A stretch of DNA of 46,735 bases from Cocleimonas sp. (GCA_021647365.1 JAKIUW010000027.1:1-46735), one strand, 5' to 3'; positions 1-9,049 are shown, counted from the first letter of the stretch. Made by a program: numbers and translations. The notes: generated by a model not told the origin, from the letters alone.

Positions 1-136
1 TGTGAGAAGACTGTATTATGATGTGCCATGCTTGATTCCTTCTTTGATTCAATGACTTATTGCTAAGACAATTTTATCAGATTTTGGAGTCAGGCACTTA
101 CTTTTTATGTTAACGGGACAGTAGTGAGAATTAATA

Positions 137-202
137 CACACCCCCCTAGTTTTACATGATGGCTGTTTATAAAAAATCATCATGTAAAACTAGGGGGGTG
201 TG
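137..202. repeat. Two-armed G/C-run palindrome, TAG variant
   Basis: Perfect 25-bp inverted repeat (137-161 against 178-202) with a 16-nt loop, placed 18 nt beyond the ppsA stop codon. It differs from most copies by TAG in place of CAC next to the C-run, and the other arm carries the matching CTA. Both arms have six C or six G. There is no T-run after the stem, so it is not a standard intrinsic terminator, but it would form a strong hairpin at the 3' end of the ppsA mRNA. Confidence 0.9.
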
Positions 203-219
203 CTTTGGGTTTATTGCTA

Positions 220-2580
220 TTATTTAGCTGCCAAACGATTCCAAGTTTCAATCACCGTATCAGGATTTAGTGAAACACTGTCAATCCCCTGCTCCATCAA
301 CCATTCTGCAAGATCAGGATGATCCGATGGACCTTGCCCACAGATGCCGACGTATTTCCCTTGCTTTTTACACGCATCAATCGCCATTTTTATCATGGCT
401 TTAACCGCAGGGTTACGTTCATCAAAACCTTCTGCAACTAAAGCAGAATCTCTATCTAGTCCTAATGTAAGTTGAGTCATATCGTTTGAGCCAATGGAGA
501 AACCATCAAAGTATTCTAAGAATTGTTCAGCCAATACCGCGTTTGATGGCAACTCGCACATCATAATATGGCGTAAACCGCCTTCACCACGCGCTAATCC
601 ATTTTCAGCTAATAGCTCGCTCACTGCTTTTGCTTCTTCAAGTGTTCGTACAAACGGAATCATAATCTCGATATTGGTGAAGCCCATTTCGTTGCGAACT
701 CGTTTTATCGCTTCACATTCCATTTCAAAACAACTGCGGAAGGTTTTATCTATGTAGCGTGCAGCACCACGAAAACCAATCATGGGGTTTTCTTCTTCTG
801 GCTCGTAGTTTGTGCCTGCGATTAGGTTTGCATATTCATTTGACTTGAAATCAGACATTCGCAAAATTACTGGTTTCGGTGCAAATGCCGCCGCCAATGT
901 TGATACGCCTTCTATAATTTTTGATACAAAAAACTCACGCGGGCTTTCATACGCATCTATGCGTTTATGGATGATCTCTTGTAACTCGGTTGATTGCTTA
1001 TCCAACTCCAACAATGCGCGCGGATGAATCCCAATCATATTATTTATGATGAATTCCATACGTGCTAAGCCAACACCTTTATTGGGTAGCTGACAAAAAT
1101 CGAATGCACGGTCTGGGTTGCCTACATTCATCATCACTTTTAGATCAAGGTCAGGCATGGTGCTGACTTCTGTGGTGGTAATGTCAAAATCTAGAATACC
1201 TTCGTAGGCATAGCCCGTATCACCTTCGGCACAGGACACGGTTATATCATCGCCATGCATGATGGTTTTTGTTGCATCGCCACAACCCACAACGGCGGGT
1301 ACGCCAAGTTCACGTGCAATAATTGCTGCATGACAGGTTCTGCCCCCACGATTGGTAACAATCGCAGAAGCGCGCTTCATGATTGGTTCCCAATCTGGAT
1401 CGGTCATGTCTGTCACCAGCACATCGCCAGGTTGGATTTTATCCATATCATCCAAGCTCATAATAATTTTGGCTTTGCCTGCGCCAATGCGCGAACCGAT
1501 TGAACGTCCTTCTGAAATGACTGTGCTTTTTTGTTTTAGGGTAAAACGCTCAACGATATTTCCTGCTTGGCTTTGCACAGTTTCTGGACGCGCTTGTACG
1601 ATGTATAAACCATTGTCATTACCATCCAGTGCCCATTCAATGTCCATCGGGCGTTTGTAATGCTTTTCGATAATCACCGCTTGGCGTGCGAGTTCTTCAA
1701 CCTGTTCATCGCTAATACAATATTTGCGACTACGTTCTTTTTCAATATCGATGATCTTAACAGGCTCTTCACCATCAGGATCGTAAACCATTTCAATCGC
1801 TTTACTACCCAGTGTTCTGCTTAATACGGCTGGTTTACCCGATTCTAAATTAGGTTTGTAAGCATAAAATTCATCAGGGTTTACTGCGCCCTGCACCACC
1901 ATTTCACCCAAGCCATAACTGCCTGTGACGAATACGACTTTATCAAAACCAGATTCGGTATCCAACGTGAACAGCACGCCACTGGCACCAATATCTGAAC
2001 GCACCATTTTTTGGATACCTGCCGATAACGCAACACCTGCATGATCGAAATTTTGATGAACACGGTAAGAGATAGCACGATCGGTAAATAAGGATGCGAA
2101 TACCTTACGAATCGCCATCTTGATATCGTCTAAGCCTGACACATTCAAAAATGTTTCTTGCTGACCAGCAAAAGAAGCATCGGGTAAATCTTCTGCTGTG
2201 GCCGATGATCGCACTGCCCATGTGACGGTTTCACCATACTGCCCAATGAGTTTTTCGTAAGCCGTATCAATTTCACTCTCAAGATCAGCAGGTAATGGGA
2301 TCTGCATAATCCAATCACGTATTTGTTTACCTGTTTTCGCTAACGCTGCAAGGTCATCAACATCCAGTTCATCAAGCAAAGCATTTATTCTATTGCCTAA
2401 GTTTTCATGTTCCAAAAAACTGCGGTAGCCATCGGAAGTTGTTGCAAAACCACCAGGAACATTGACACCCAAGTTGCCAAGATTTTGAATCATCTCACCA
2501 AGCGAGGCATTTTTTCCACCTACTCTATCTATGTCATTAATACCAAGCTGATCAAGCCAAACGACGTTTTTTGTGTTCAT
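220..2580 (-). CDS. ppsA: Phosphoenolpyruvate synthase
   Basis: Converts pyruvate and ATP to PEP, AMP and phosphate, the entry step to gluconeogenesis, in the cytoplasm. The 786 residues match the family length. The N-terminal part is the PPDK-type ATP-binding domain. The swivelling phosphohistidine domain has TCHAAI with the catalytic histidine at residue 417. The C-terminal TIM barrel has MCELPSNAV and CGQGPSDHPD, which carries the active-site cysteine. The ATG start overlaps the ppsR stop as ATGA, so the two genes are probably translationally coupled, and PpsR would control this enzyme by reversible phosphorylation. No sign of damage. Confidence 0.97.
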   Translation of the reverse strand: MNTKNVVWLDQLGINDIDRVGGKNASLGEMIQNLGNLGVNVPGGFATTSDGYRSFLEHENLGNRINALLDELDVDDLAALAKTGKQIRDWIMQIPLPADLESEIDTAYEKLIGQYGETVTWAVRSSATAEDLPDASFAGQQETFLNVSGLDDIKMAIRKVFASLFTDRAISYRVHQNFDHAGVALSAGIQKMVRSDIGASGVLFTLDTESGFDKVVFVTGSYGLGEMVVQGAVNPDEFYAYKPNLESGKPAVLSRTLGSKAIEMVYDPDGEEPVKIIDIEKERSRKYCISDEQVEELARQAVIIEKHYKRPMDIEWALDGNDNGLYIVQARPETVQSQAGNIVERFTLKQKSTVISEGRSIGSRIGAGKAKIIMSLDDMDKIQPGDVLVTDMTDPDWEPIMKRASAIVTNRGGRTCHAAIIARELGVPAVVGCGDATKTIMHGDDITVSCAEGDTGYAYEGILDFDITTTEVSTMPDLDLKVMMNVGNPDRAFDFCQLPNKGVGLARMEFIINNMIGIHPRALLELDKQSTELQEIIHKRIDAYESPREFFVSKIIEGVSTLAAAFAPKPVILRMSDFKSNEYANLIAGTNYEPEEENPMIGFRGAARYIDKTFRSCFEMECEAIKRVRNEMGFTNIEIMIPFVRTLEEAKAVSELLAENGLARGEGGLRHIMMCELPSNAVLAEQFLEYFDGFSIGSNDMTQLTLGLDRDSALVAEGFDERNPAVKAMIKMAIDACKKQGKYVGICGQGPSDHPDLAEWLMEQGIDSVSLNPDTVIETWNRLAAK

Positions 2581-3416
2581 ATCAAACTATCCTTTACAGG
2601 TGTAATACTAAATTTTCGCACGATCTGTGCGGCTAATTCTTCTATAGATTGTGAGGTTACGTCAAGTGGTTCTAAGCCGTAACGCTCGTATAATTTATGC
2701 GCTTTTTTAATTTCGGTCTTACAGGTTTGTAACAATGAATATTGGCTATTAGGTCTGCGCTTCTCTCTTATTTGCTGAAGTCGCTTAGCCTTAATGGTGG
2801 TTGCGACCAGTTTGTTTTTATTATCGAGCAACACTTGAGGTAACTCATCACGATCAAAGTCATCATCAGTGATAGGATAGTTGGCAGCTTTAATCCCAAA
2901 TTTCAAGGCAAGATAAAGTGATGTGGGTGTTTTACCCGAACGCGATACGCCCACAATAATGACGTCTGCTTCATGCAAGGTTTTTAGCACCATCGCATCA
3001 TCATGCATTAGCGTGTAATTAAGTGCATCAATACGCGCATCGTAGGTTTTTTGATTGACCAAGCCATGACTCAAACCAGATTCACGCGTTGGCTCGGTAT
3101 GTAAGTCACGTCCTATTTTGTCTAGAATACTTTCAAACACCTCGTAATAATGACAGTTTGCACCTTTTAAAATCTGGTTGATTTCTGTTTCTGGCATAGT
3201 TGCGAAGACAAGTGGTTTAAAACTTTCTTCTTCATAAATTTCTGCAATTTCTTCGACGAGCTTATTCGCCTTTTTCTCATCGTCAATGAACGAGCGTTGA
3301 TGATAGGTAAATTCAATATGTGGAAACTGTGATAGCAAGCTATGCCCCAATGTTTCTGCAGTTATCCCCGTACTCTCGGATACAAAAAACACGGTTCTCT
3401 TTGTGTTATTTTGCAT
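2577..3416 (-). CDS. ppsR: PEP synthase regulatory kinase/phosphorylase
   Basis: DUF299-family bifunctional enzyme. Members inactivate PEP synthase by ADP-dependent phosphorylation next to the catalytic histidine and reactivate it by phosphate-dependent dephosphorylation. The 279-residue protein opens with the family signature RTVFFVSESTGITAE and has a P-loop GVSRSGKT at residues 156-163. It is the first gene of a two-gene unit with ppsA, with a 4-nt overlap. The 259-nt AT-rich gap upstream, shared with a divergent LysR gene, should hold the promoter. Confidence 0.95.
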   Translation of the reverse strand: MQNNTKRTVFFVSESTGITAETLGHSLLSQFPHIEFTYHQRSFIDDEKKANKLVEEIAEIYEEESFKPLVFATMPETEINQILKGANCHYYEVFESILDKIGRDLHTEPTRESGLSHGLVNQKTYDARIDALNYTLMHDDAMVLKTLHEADVIIVGVSRSGKTPTSLYLALKFGIKAANYPITDDDFDRDELPQVLLDNKNKLVATTIKAKRLQQIREKRRPNSQYSLLQTCKTEIKKAHKLYERYGLEPLDVTSQSIEELAAQIVRKFSITPVKDSLI

Positions 3417-3675
3417 GATTTGTTTTTTTATCTATTTGCATCATTTTATGCCTTGGCTTTAATTAACTGGAGCATAGTAGTTAATGTAATTTTTGTTTTA
3501 AAAAAGGTAGTTTAATTCAGTTATTTTAAAGTTGAAATAAGTATAAATACTGGAATTGTTCAGTATTTATAAACTTATGATTAACCGTATGTAGTATTGC
3601 ATAAATTAATCATTAGACAATTTAATGATTTCAATGTTTAATATTTACTACCAATATACTAATTGTAAATAAATT

Positions 3676-4584
3676 ATGAAAACTATCTACTACAAACAAA
3701 ACCGCTTAAAAAAACTACGTGCGTTTTGTCAAGTCGCCAAACACGGCAGCGTAACTAAAGCAGCTGAGAAACTATTTGCCAGTCAACCTACCATATCCTT
3801 ACAAATACAGGCACTTGAAAGAGAAATGGAAGTTGCTTTATTTGAACGTAACGGCCCGCAAATATCGCTTACTGTTGAGGGAAAGGTTCTTTACGACTTA
3901 TGTGAGCCGATGGTTCAAAGCATTGATCACCTACATGAAACCTTTAGTGCCCACTGCGGAAACTTAAGCACAGGCAATTTAACTATCGCCGCAGGGGAAT
4001 CGACTATTCTGTATGTTCTGCCTCAACCTGTTCAAATGTTTAGCAATCAGTACCCAGGAATAAAACTAAAACTCGCCAATGAAACCGGGCGTGATGGACT
4101 AGAAATGTTACGTAATAACGACATCGATTTAGCCATAGGCTCCATGCTAGAAATCCCCGATGATATTGAATACGACCCGATAGTGACTTACAACCCTGTG
4201 TTAATTGCTCCAAAAGACCACCCTCTTTCAAAACTTAAAGAAGTAACGCTAAAAGACATTAGCCCCTTCGGATTAATCCTCCCGCCCAGTCATCTAAGCA
4301 CATGGCGTATCGTAAAAATGGTCTTTGCCCAGAACAACACCAGCTACAAAGTCACACTAGAAGCAGGCGGATGGGAAGTCATCAAGCGCTATGTGAAAAT
4401 TGGATTAGGCATCTCGATTGTCACCGACGTATGCATCACCGATCAAGACCGTGAAGAAATGACCATATTATCGCTGGATAAATATTTCCCCAAGCGTAGC
4501 TACGGCATAGTGACACGCAAAGGCAAATTTTTATCAACACCAGCAGAGCGCTTTATTGATTTGATGAAAGAGTGTTATGAGTGA
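3676..4584 (+). CDS. LysR-family regulator, CysB-like
   Basis: Transcription factor of 302 residues. The N-terminal winged helix-turn-helix spans residues 10-70, with GSVTKAAEKLFASQPTIS as the recognition region. An effector-binding domain of the type 2 periplasmic-binding fold fills residues 95-300. The opening KLRAFCQVAKHGSVTKAA and the overall pattern resemble the CysB/Cbl side of the family rather than CbbR, but no target can be named. It diverges from ppsR-ppsA, so those genes are possible targets by the usual LysR habit; that is inference. The ligand is unknown. Confidence 0.85.
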   Translation: MKTIYYKQNRLKKLRAFCQVAKHGSVTKAAEKLFASQPTISLQIQALEREMEVALFERNGPQISLTVEGKVLYDLCEPMVQSIDHLHETFSAHCGNLSTGNLTIAAGESTILYVLPQPVQMFSNQYPGIKLKLANETGRDGLEMLRNNDIDLAIGSMLEIPDDIEYDPIVTYNPVLIAPKDHPLSKLKEVTLKDISPFGLILPPSHLSTWRIVKMVFAQNNTSYKVTLEAGGWEVIKRYVKIGLGISIVTDVCITDQDREEMTILSLDKYFPKRSYGIVTRKGKFLSTPAERFIDLMKECYE

Positions 4585-4633
4585 AAAGATTAAAAGATTT
4601 TTTGCCACGGAATACACGGAAAAACAATAAAAT

Positions 4634-4667
4634 CCTCCTAGTTTTACATGGAAAATACATCATGTAA
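4634..4667. repeat. Decayed copy of the palindrome family (TAG variant)
   Basis: The left arm remnant CCTAGTTTTACATGG is followed by the right-arm start ACATCATGTAA, and the G-run is lost. It carries the same TAG variant as the copy at 137-202. It lies between the LysR gene and the LysE-type gene. Confidence 0.55.
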
Positions 4668-4749
4668 GCAAAGATGTACGTAATGAAGTATGGTATACAA
4701 GTCATCATGTGTGGCTTAGGTAATATTATTAAAATCTGGTTATAAAATC

Positions 4750-5373
4750 ATGTCGGAAATTAATTACGTAATAATCGTCATCGCTGCTTTACTTTCTATT
4801 GCAAGTCCTGGGCCAGCAACGCTAGCTATTGCAAGTACTTCTATGAGCCATGGACGCACTCATGGTTCTGTATTGGCTTTTGGTATCACGACAGGGGGTC
4901 TCGTCTGGTCAACTTCCGCAGCTTTTGGTCTCTCATCATTCATATATACTAATGCTTGGCTCTTTGAGCTGATGCGTTACGTTGGAGCGAGCTACCTGCT
5001 TTACCTAGCATACAAATCTAGCCACATTGCAATTTCTCATACGAACAATAAAATAGAAATACTTAAAAAAAGTAGTTTAAAATCTACATATTTCAAAGGT
5101 CTTGCTTTACAACTTTCAAATCCAAAAGCCATATTATTTTTCGCTTCATTTTATGCAGTAATTTTACCACCAAATACCACACCAAAAGAGCTATTAATGG
5201 TTATTGCTACGATCAGTATTACAGGAAATATTTTATTTCAAACTTACGCATACATATTTTCAATCTCGAAAGTATGCGATACCTATATTAATCTTCGTCG
5301 CTATTTTGAGGCTTTTTTTGCCGTATTCTTTGCATTTGCAGGATTGAAAGTTCTTACATCTAAACTAGATTAA
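4750..5373 (+). CDS. LysE/RhtB-family amino acid exporter
   Basis: Inner-membrane exporter of 207 residues with about six hydrophobic segments. The family motif SPGPATLAI sits at residues 19-27, followed by a glycine-rich G-x3-G stretch (FGITTGGL) and the QLSNPKAILFF motif near residue 118, both typical of LysE/RhtB translocators. The substrate (homoserine, threonine, lysine or similar) cannot be read from the sequence. It is a single gene on the plus strand, flanked on both sides by copies of the palindrome family. Confidence 0.88.
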   Translation: MSEINYVIIVIAALLSIASPGPATLAIASTSMSHGRTHGSVLAFGITTGGLVWSTSAAFGLSSFIYTNAWLFELMRYVGASYLLYLAYKSSHIAISHTNNKIEILKKSSLKSTYFKGLALQLSNPKAILFFASFYAVILPPNTTPKELLMVIATISITGNILFQTYAYIFSISKVCDTYINLRRYFEAFFAVFFAFAGLKVLTSKLD

Positions 5374-5386
5374 TTAAAGAAGCTTA

Positions 5387-5441
5387 ACCCCACACTGTTA
5401 CATGGCATAAATACATCATGTAAAACTAGGGGGGTGTGCTT
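5387..5441. repeat. Palindrome family copy with intact right arm only
   Basis: The right arm at 5414-5441 is intact, with the CTA variant and six G. The left arm at 5387-5404 has lost its C-run. It begins 13 nt past the stop of the LysE-type gene, with the G-rich strand sense to that gene. From 5442 to about 5672 I see no gene, only a short CTTAC/GTAAG hairpin. Confidence 0.8.
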
Positions 5442-5671
5442 CAAATAATCTTTAAAAAGTAGTTTTCTAGTTTAGCTTGCATCCGTTTTATTTCAGATCG
5501 AGGCGAAGAGTATGAGTTCACATGAAGAAGAGCAGAAAATAATAATACATTTTATCTTCATATTCGTTCGTTTTGCTTCAGAACAAAGCAGGAAAAATGA
5601 GCTTACATGCGTAAGTGATCTTTTTCTAACGCAGTGCTGGAGCAAATAAGAATGTAATATGATGAGAAAAA

Positions 5672-5790
5672 AAGTGGAGGCGACCCACACCAGCAACACC
5701 TCGGCACCCGAATCCACCACTACCGTTGCTCCCTTCCGGGCCTGGCGGGGTTTGCGGCTTATCGTCGCGAGGGAACCAATGCAGATCACC
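5672..5790 (-). ncRNA. ffs: Signal recognition particle RNA, small bacterial type
   Basis: The minus strand contains the universally conserved SRP domain IV core, CCAGGCCCGGAAGGGAGCAA (GGAA tetraloop region), inside a long imperfect hairpin. The 5' end GGTGATCTGC near 5790 pairs, with G-U pairs, with GTGGGTCGCC near the 3' end, and a T6 run follows at about 5671-5666 as a likely terminator. This RNA binds Ffh and targets nascent membrane proteins. The core is certain; the exact ends are approximate to a few bases. Confidence 0.93.
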
Positions 5791-5903
5791 ATTTTTTAGA
5801 CTTTCTATAACAACACCGCAAGAGGAATCTTGCAGTGCGCGGGATTATGAGGGAAGATGCTTTTTTTCACAATACCATCCTGACAAAAAGACAATATTAT
5901 TTC

Positions 5904-6716
5904 ATGCCGTTTACTCTTTCCCACACCGTTGCTGTTATCCCCTTGTATAAATACTTGGGCAAGTTTGGCGCTTTATCTGCGCTTATTATCGGTAGCATGA
6001 CACCTGATTTCGCTTATTTCTCCGATTACATACAATGGCATGTTAATAGTCACTCACTGATTGGCGTTTATCTTTTTGCGATTCCTGCGGGGCTTACGGT
6101 TTATTATCTTTATCATTTTTTGATGGCGCCTGTGCTGGTTTCGCTATTGCCTAAGTCGATACAAAAGCATTTGCATGAGGATTTATTCTTAGGGCGACTG
6201 CCTGATATTCCTAGTTATACCTTGGTGTTTTCTCTTATGCTTGGCGCGTTGACTCATGTTATTTGGGATTTTTTCACGCATCAATCTGGCATCCCGCAAT
6301 TTGTGCATTGGATGGATGTACCACTCACATCAATTGATGGCTATGACATTATGACGTATCGCATCTTGCAACATTTCAGTTCTTTATTTGGTTTGTCGCT
6401 ATTGATGTTTTGGATTTGGCAATGGATTAGTAAAAAGAAACATAGCAATACACAAAGAACACCAGCTAGCCATGCTTGGCAAGCACCTAAAGCGCTTAAA
6501 TTGTTTAGCCTTGTCGTTTTGCTTGCTGTACCTACAATTGTGGGATTAATTTATGGTTATGCCAACTTGCCTGACAATGACAGCCTATATGGCTTGTATG
6601 CCTTGCAGGTTTTTATTCGTTTTGGCATTACAGGTGCGGCGGGTGCTTTTATTGTTTGCGCTGCGGGGTTGGGGCTTTTGTATCAGTATTTTATTCAGTC
6701 TTCTATTCGCTATTAG
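5904..6716 (+). CDS. DUF4184 family membrane protein
   Basis: Protein of 270 residues. The ATG at 5904 is chosen because MPFTLSHTVAVIPL is the characteristic beginning of DUF4184 proteins; the frame stays open upstream, but that part looks non-coding. Several transmembrane stretches follow. Conserved polar positions include GSMTPDFAYF near residue 32 and LTHVIWDFFTH near residue 118. The histidine/aspartate pattern resembles that of membrane-bound metal-dependent hydrolases, but no activity can be assigned. It starts about 110 nt beyond the 5' end of the oppositely transcribed SRP RNA. Confidence 0.85.
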   Translation: MPFTLSHTVAVIPLYKYLGKFGALSALIIGSMTPDFAYFSDYIQWHVNSHSLIGVYLFAIPAGLTVYYLYHFLMAPVLVSLLPKSIQKHLHEDLFLGRLPDIPSYTLVFSLMLGALTHVIWDFFTHQSGIPQFVHWMDVPLTSIDGYDIMTYRILQHFSSLFGLSLLMFWIWQWISKKKHSNTQRTPASHAWQAPKALKLFSLVVLLAVPTIVGLIYGYANLPDNDSLYGLYALQVFIRFGITGAAGAFIVCAAGLGLLYQYFIQSSIRY

Positions 6717-6802
6717 TTTTCACATAGGTCTTGATAGACAAAACTAAATTTTAGTATTTTGACTTACGAATGGGAATAATATAGCCTGCTTGGATATTGA
6801 AA

Positions 6803-6821
6803 TTAGACAGAAGCTGTCTAA
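6803..6821. terminator. Short hairpin after the DUF4184 gene
   Basis: TTAGACAG, a 3-nt loop AAG and CTGTCTAA form a perfect 8-bp stem 87 nt after the DUF4184 stop and just before the left boundary of the cassette. There is no clear T-run, so the terminator role is tentative. Confidence 0.35.
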
Positions 6822-6901
6822 TAAACTGTTAGGCAAAATGTACGCACTTCTGACTAGTTGAAGTTGATTTTACTCATAAAGATAGAATGAAAGGTTAGAG
6901 C

Positions 6902-7612
6902 TTGAATAAAATAGATAAAGAACGTCATATTCTAAAGCTTGCGTACCCACTATTAACCGATCTTTATGGAAGCTTTGATGTTAACCCTAATCAGTTAGAT
7001 AGACCTGATGCTGCGATTAACCTAATGTTAAATAATATACAGATTGGGATTGAAGTTACATTAATTGATAAGCCAAAAAATTGCGAATATCTAAATAATG
7101 AAAAACTCTCAAAAGGAGTTCAAGAGCAGCAGGTCAAAGATTTGTTAAATAATGGTACATGTAGCACTCAACCGATTAAAAAAGTATCTATTCCATTCCC
7201 TAATGACTATATTTTTGAGAATGTTATTAAAAAAGCGAAAAAGTATCAATCGTATATGGAGTCCGAGGAATATACAGAGATGCTTATATTGTCGTTTAGC
7301 TCACACCTCAATATTAAGCACCACTCATTTAATGATTATATTAAGCCTTGGACTGCTTTTTTACTTAGTGAGAAACAGTTTCCTTTTGATAAAGTCATCT
7401 TTGTCTGCGAGGAAACTAAAAAAGCAGTTGTTATTTATGATAAGAACTTAAGGGAACAAGTACCACCAGAGAGAGATAGTACAAAAGAGTCTGGAATAAC
7501 AACACTACAAAGCTCAATTATTCCTTTTGGAAAAGAGTTTAATATAAACGAAATATTCGATAAAGAACCACACGTATTAACCAAGAAAAAATCGAGAAAA
7601 AAGAGAAAATGA
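6902..7612 (+). CDS. Unknown protein, possible PD-(D/E)XK-type nuclease fold
   Basis: First gene of the cassette, 236 residues, using a TTG start with AAGG 8 nt upstream. I do not recognise the family. Residues 35-53 read PD, then about 14 residues, then IEVT, with hydrophobic flanks. This resembles the PD...ExK/T core of nuclease-fold proteins, and the N-terminal helix supplies a glutamate at residue 7. The C-terminal tail (about 225-236) is very basic, KKKSRKKRK. It is AT-rich and followed after 14 nt by a second gene, so the two are probably co-transcribed. Function is unassigned; the nuclease idea is only suggestive. Confidence 0.6.
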   Translation: MNKIDKERHILKLAYPLLTDLYGSFDVNPNQLDRPDAAINLMLNNIQIGIEVTLIDKPKNCEYLNNEKLSKGVQEQQVKDLLNNGTCSTQPIKKVSIPFPNDYIFENVIKKAKKYQSYMESEEYTEMLILSFSSHLNIKHHSFNDYIKPWTAFLLSEKQFPFDKVIFVCEETKKAVVIYDKNLREQVPPERDSTKESGITTLQSSIIPFGKEFNINEIFDKEPHVLTKKKSRKKRK

Positions 7613-7626
7613 CATGAGGTGTATAA

Positions 7627-8730
7627 ATGAACTTTAAAAAAATGGCTCTACTAATATTAGCTATATGTCTTTATGGTATATCAGTACATGCTGATACCAC
7701 AGTATTATGCAAAAAAGACTATATTGAGCTTGGGGACTCAATAGCTGATGAAGGGGAATTTAAAATAGCTATCAGTATGTACAAAAAAGCACTTAAATGT
7801 GCCTCAAATAAAAAACTAAAGATTGGAGCTTTAGCTAGTCTTTCTGCTTCGACTCTTAAAACTGGAAACAAGAATGAATCAGAGAAATACCTGTTAAAGT
7901 TATTAAAAATATCTCCAGATAATAAATGGGCTAAAAGTTTTCACAAGGAAAACTTTAAGAAATCAACCTCAATACAAGAAAAACCAGTAACAGATAAAGC
8001 TTTCCATTCTAGGTATGGAAAGTTTACTATTACTGAAAATGAAAAAGAAACTGAAGAACTCTTCTATAATAAAAAGCCTCTTTCTACAAGGGTTATTGCT
8101 AACTCTTCATTAGATATTGTAAAAGCATATCAACTCGAAAATAGTGATATTATCATTACTCGAATTAATGGAGGCAATGGTTGTCCAGCACTTCTACATA
8201 TTATAGAAGTATCTAAATCTGATATTTATGTTACTCCAGACTTTGGTACTTGTAGTGATCTTATTTCGTTTAATAAGCCGACAAATATAAACTTTATTAC
8301 AATGCCAGGACTTGATGGTAATTATTCATATTCGTATAGCGGTAAAAAAATTCATGAACGCATTACAAAAGAGCATGATACTGCACAAAATGATTTATTA
8401 GAGAGTTCAAATGAAGTACTTGAAGATATAGATATGGGTAAAGTTATAAAACTTTCAACCAATAAAAGATATAACCAAATTTTCAAAACATATATGAACG
8501 ACTTAGTTATAACCTCCCTTCAAGATAAAGTGATCATACAGAATATTATAGCTAACAGAGGAAGATGCAAGGTTAGCAAAAACACTTTACAAAATTTAAG
8601 ATTTAAAAAGTTACCCGTTTCATTGTTTTTTGGGGATTCAGCCTCATTTTCATTAAGAAATGGTTGTCGAAACCTGTTGGAAGTAGAAGTAAAAACAAAC
8701 TATGGTTCTTCAACGTGGAATTTTGAATAA
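7627..8730 (+). CDS. Secreted protein with TPR-like N-terminus, unknown function
   Basis: Second cassette gene, 367 residues. An N-terminal signal peptide (hydrophobic residues 5-18, likely cleavage after SVHA) points to the periplasm or outside. Residues 30-105 look like two tetratricopeptide-type helical hairpins (AISMYKKALKCA, SEKYLLKLLKISPDN). The rest is probably beta-rich, with cysteines in GGNGCPALLHIIEVS and DFGTCSDL that may form disulfides. I cannot name a family. It ends 32 nt before the attC left core site, the usual cassette arrangement. Confidence 0.65.
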   Translation: MNFKKMALLILAICLYGISVHADTTVLCKKDYIELGDSIADEGEFKIAISMYKKALKCASNKKLKIGALASLSASTLKTGNKNESEKYLLKLLKISPDNKWAKSFHKENFKKSTSIQEKPVTDKAFHSRYGKFTITENEKETEELFYNKKPLSTRVIANSSLDIVKAYQLENSDIIITRINGGNGCPALLHIIEVSKSDIYVTPDFGTCSDLISFNKPTNINFITMPGLDGNYSYSYSGKKIHERITKEHDTAQNDLLESSNEVLEDIDMGKVIKLSTNKRYNQIFKTYMNDLVITSLQDKVIIQNIIANRGRCKVSKNTLQNLRFKKLPVSLFFGDSASFSLRNGCRNLLEVEVKTNYGSSTWNFE

Positions 8731-8762
8731 AAAAGTACCTATACTTAATAAAGATCAATAGA

Positions 8763-8897
8763 GCCTAACAAGGCATTTAAAACAAGGACTTACCTAAGTT
8801 GGACTTCTTGTTTTAAGGTCTGTAGTTTTGTTCAATTTAGTGCTAAATTTGAGTTCAAACAAGTTAATTCGGCAAGCCCTTTAATGCGGCGTTAGCT
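8763..8897 (+). other. attC-like recombination site (135 bp)
   Basis: The left core is GCCTAAC (8763-8769) and the right core GTTAGCT (8891-8897). Beside the cores, left GGCATTTAA faces right TTTAATGCGGC, which pair through GCATT and A/T-rich bases. Interior inverted repeats include TTAAAACAAG with CTTGTTTTAA and CAATTTAG with CTAAATTTG. Length and layout match long attC sites of the Vibrio type. From 8898 to 9007 I see only the one-armed palindrome copy. Confidence 0.7.
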
Positions 8898-8957
8898 GCC
8901 CTTACGGGTCTTTGGTTGCTAAATTGTATTCTTGGGCTTTATTCTTTTCTCTGGTTT

Positions 8958-8992
8958 CACACCCCCACTTTTACACGATGTTTTCAAACATC
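8958..8992. repeat. One-armed palindrome copy upstream of norE
   Basis: The left arm CACACCCCCACTTTTACACG has five C, followed by a small GATGTTT/AAACATC hairpin but no G-run. It lies between the attC site and the FNR-type box. Confidence 0.7.
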
Positions 8993-9007
8993 AAATAAAA
9001 TTTACAC

Positions 9008-9049
9008 TTGACGATTATCAAGGCATTACAAACCTCACCCCTCTAGACT
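9008..9049 (+). promoter_or_regulatory. FNR/DNR-type box with a positioned -10 element
   Basis: TTGACGATTATCAA at 9008-9021 matches the FNR consensus TTGAT-N4-ATCAA at 9 of 10 defined positions. If its centre (9014.5) is at -41.5, the -10 hexamer should fall at 9044-9049, where the sequence is TAGACT (4 of 6 to TATAAT). The predicted transcription start is about 9056, the first base of the norE start codon. An FNR gene lies at 18732-19466. Confidence 0.6.

Larger units (their letters stand above)
6829..8891 (+). mobile_element. Candidate integron gene cassette inserted at a secondary site
   Basis: The segment begins with TTAGGC after a G (GTTAGGC at 6828-6834). It ends at the G of GTTAGCT inside an attC-like structure whose left core site is GCCTAAC (8763-8769). 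In the excised circle the right core would be GTTAGGC, the exact complement of GCCTAAC. The imperfect GTTAGCT now seen at the right edge would then be host sequence. The two genes inside read toward the attC, as in cassettes, and are clearly richer in A+T than their neighbours. No integrase gene lies in the window. Confidence 0.65.

Noticed and set aside
4600..4626. CCACGGAATACACGGAAAAA as an insertion sequence end
   Set aside because: A CACGGAA-rich string of this kind looks like a scattered simple repeat, and no inverted partner or transposase is present.
5493..5792. Minus-strand reading frame of 99 codons
   Set aside because: It lies over the SRP RNA, whose conserved core explains the sequence.
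6720..6834. A second attC site ending at GTTAGGC 6828-6834
   Set aside because: No matching RYYYAAC core or paired inner sites are found upstream; the left edge fits a cassette boundary instead.
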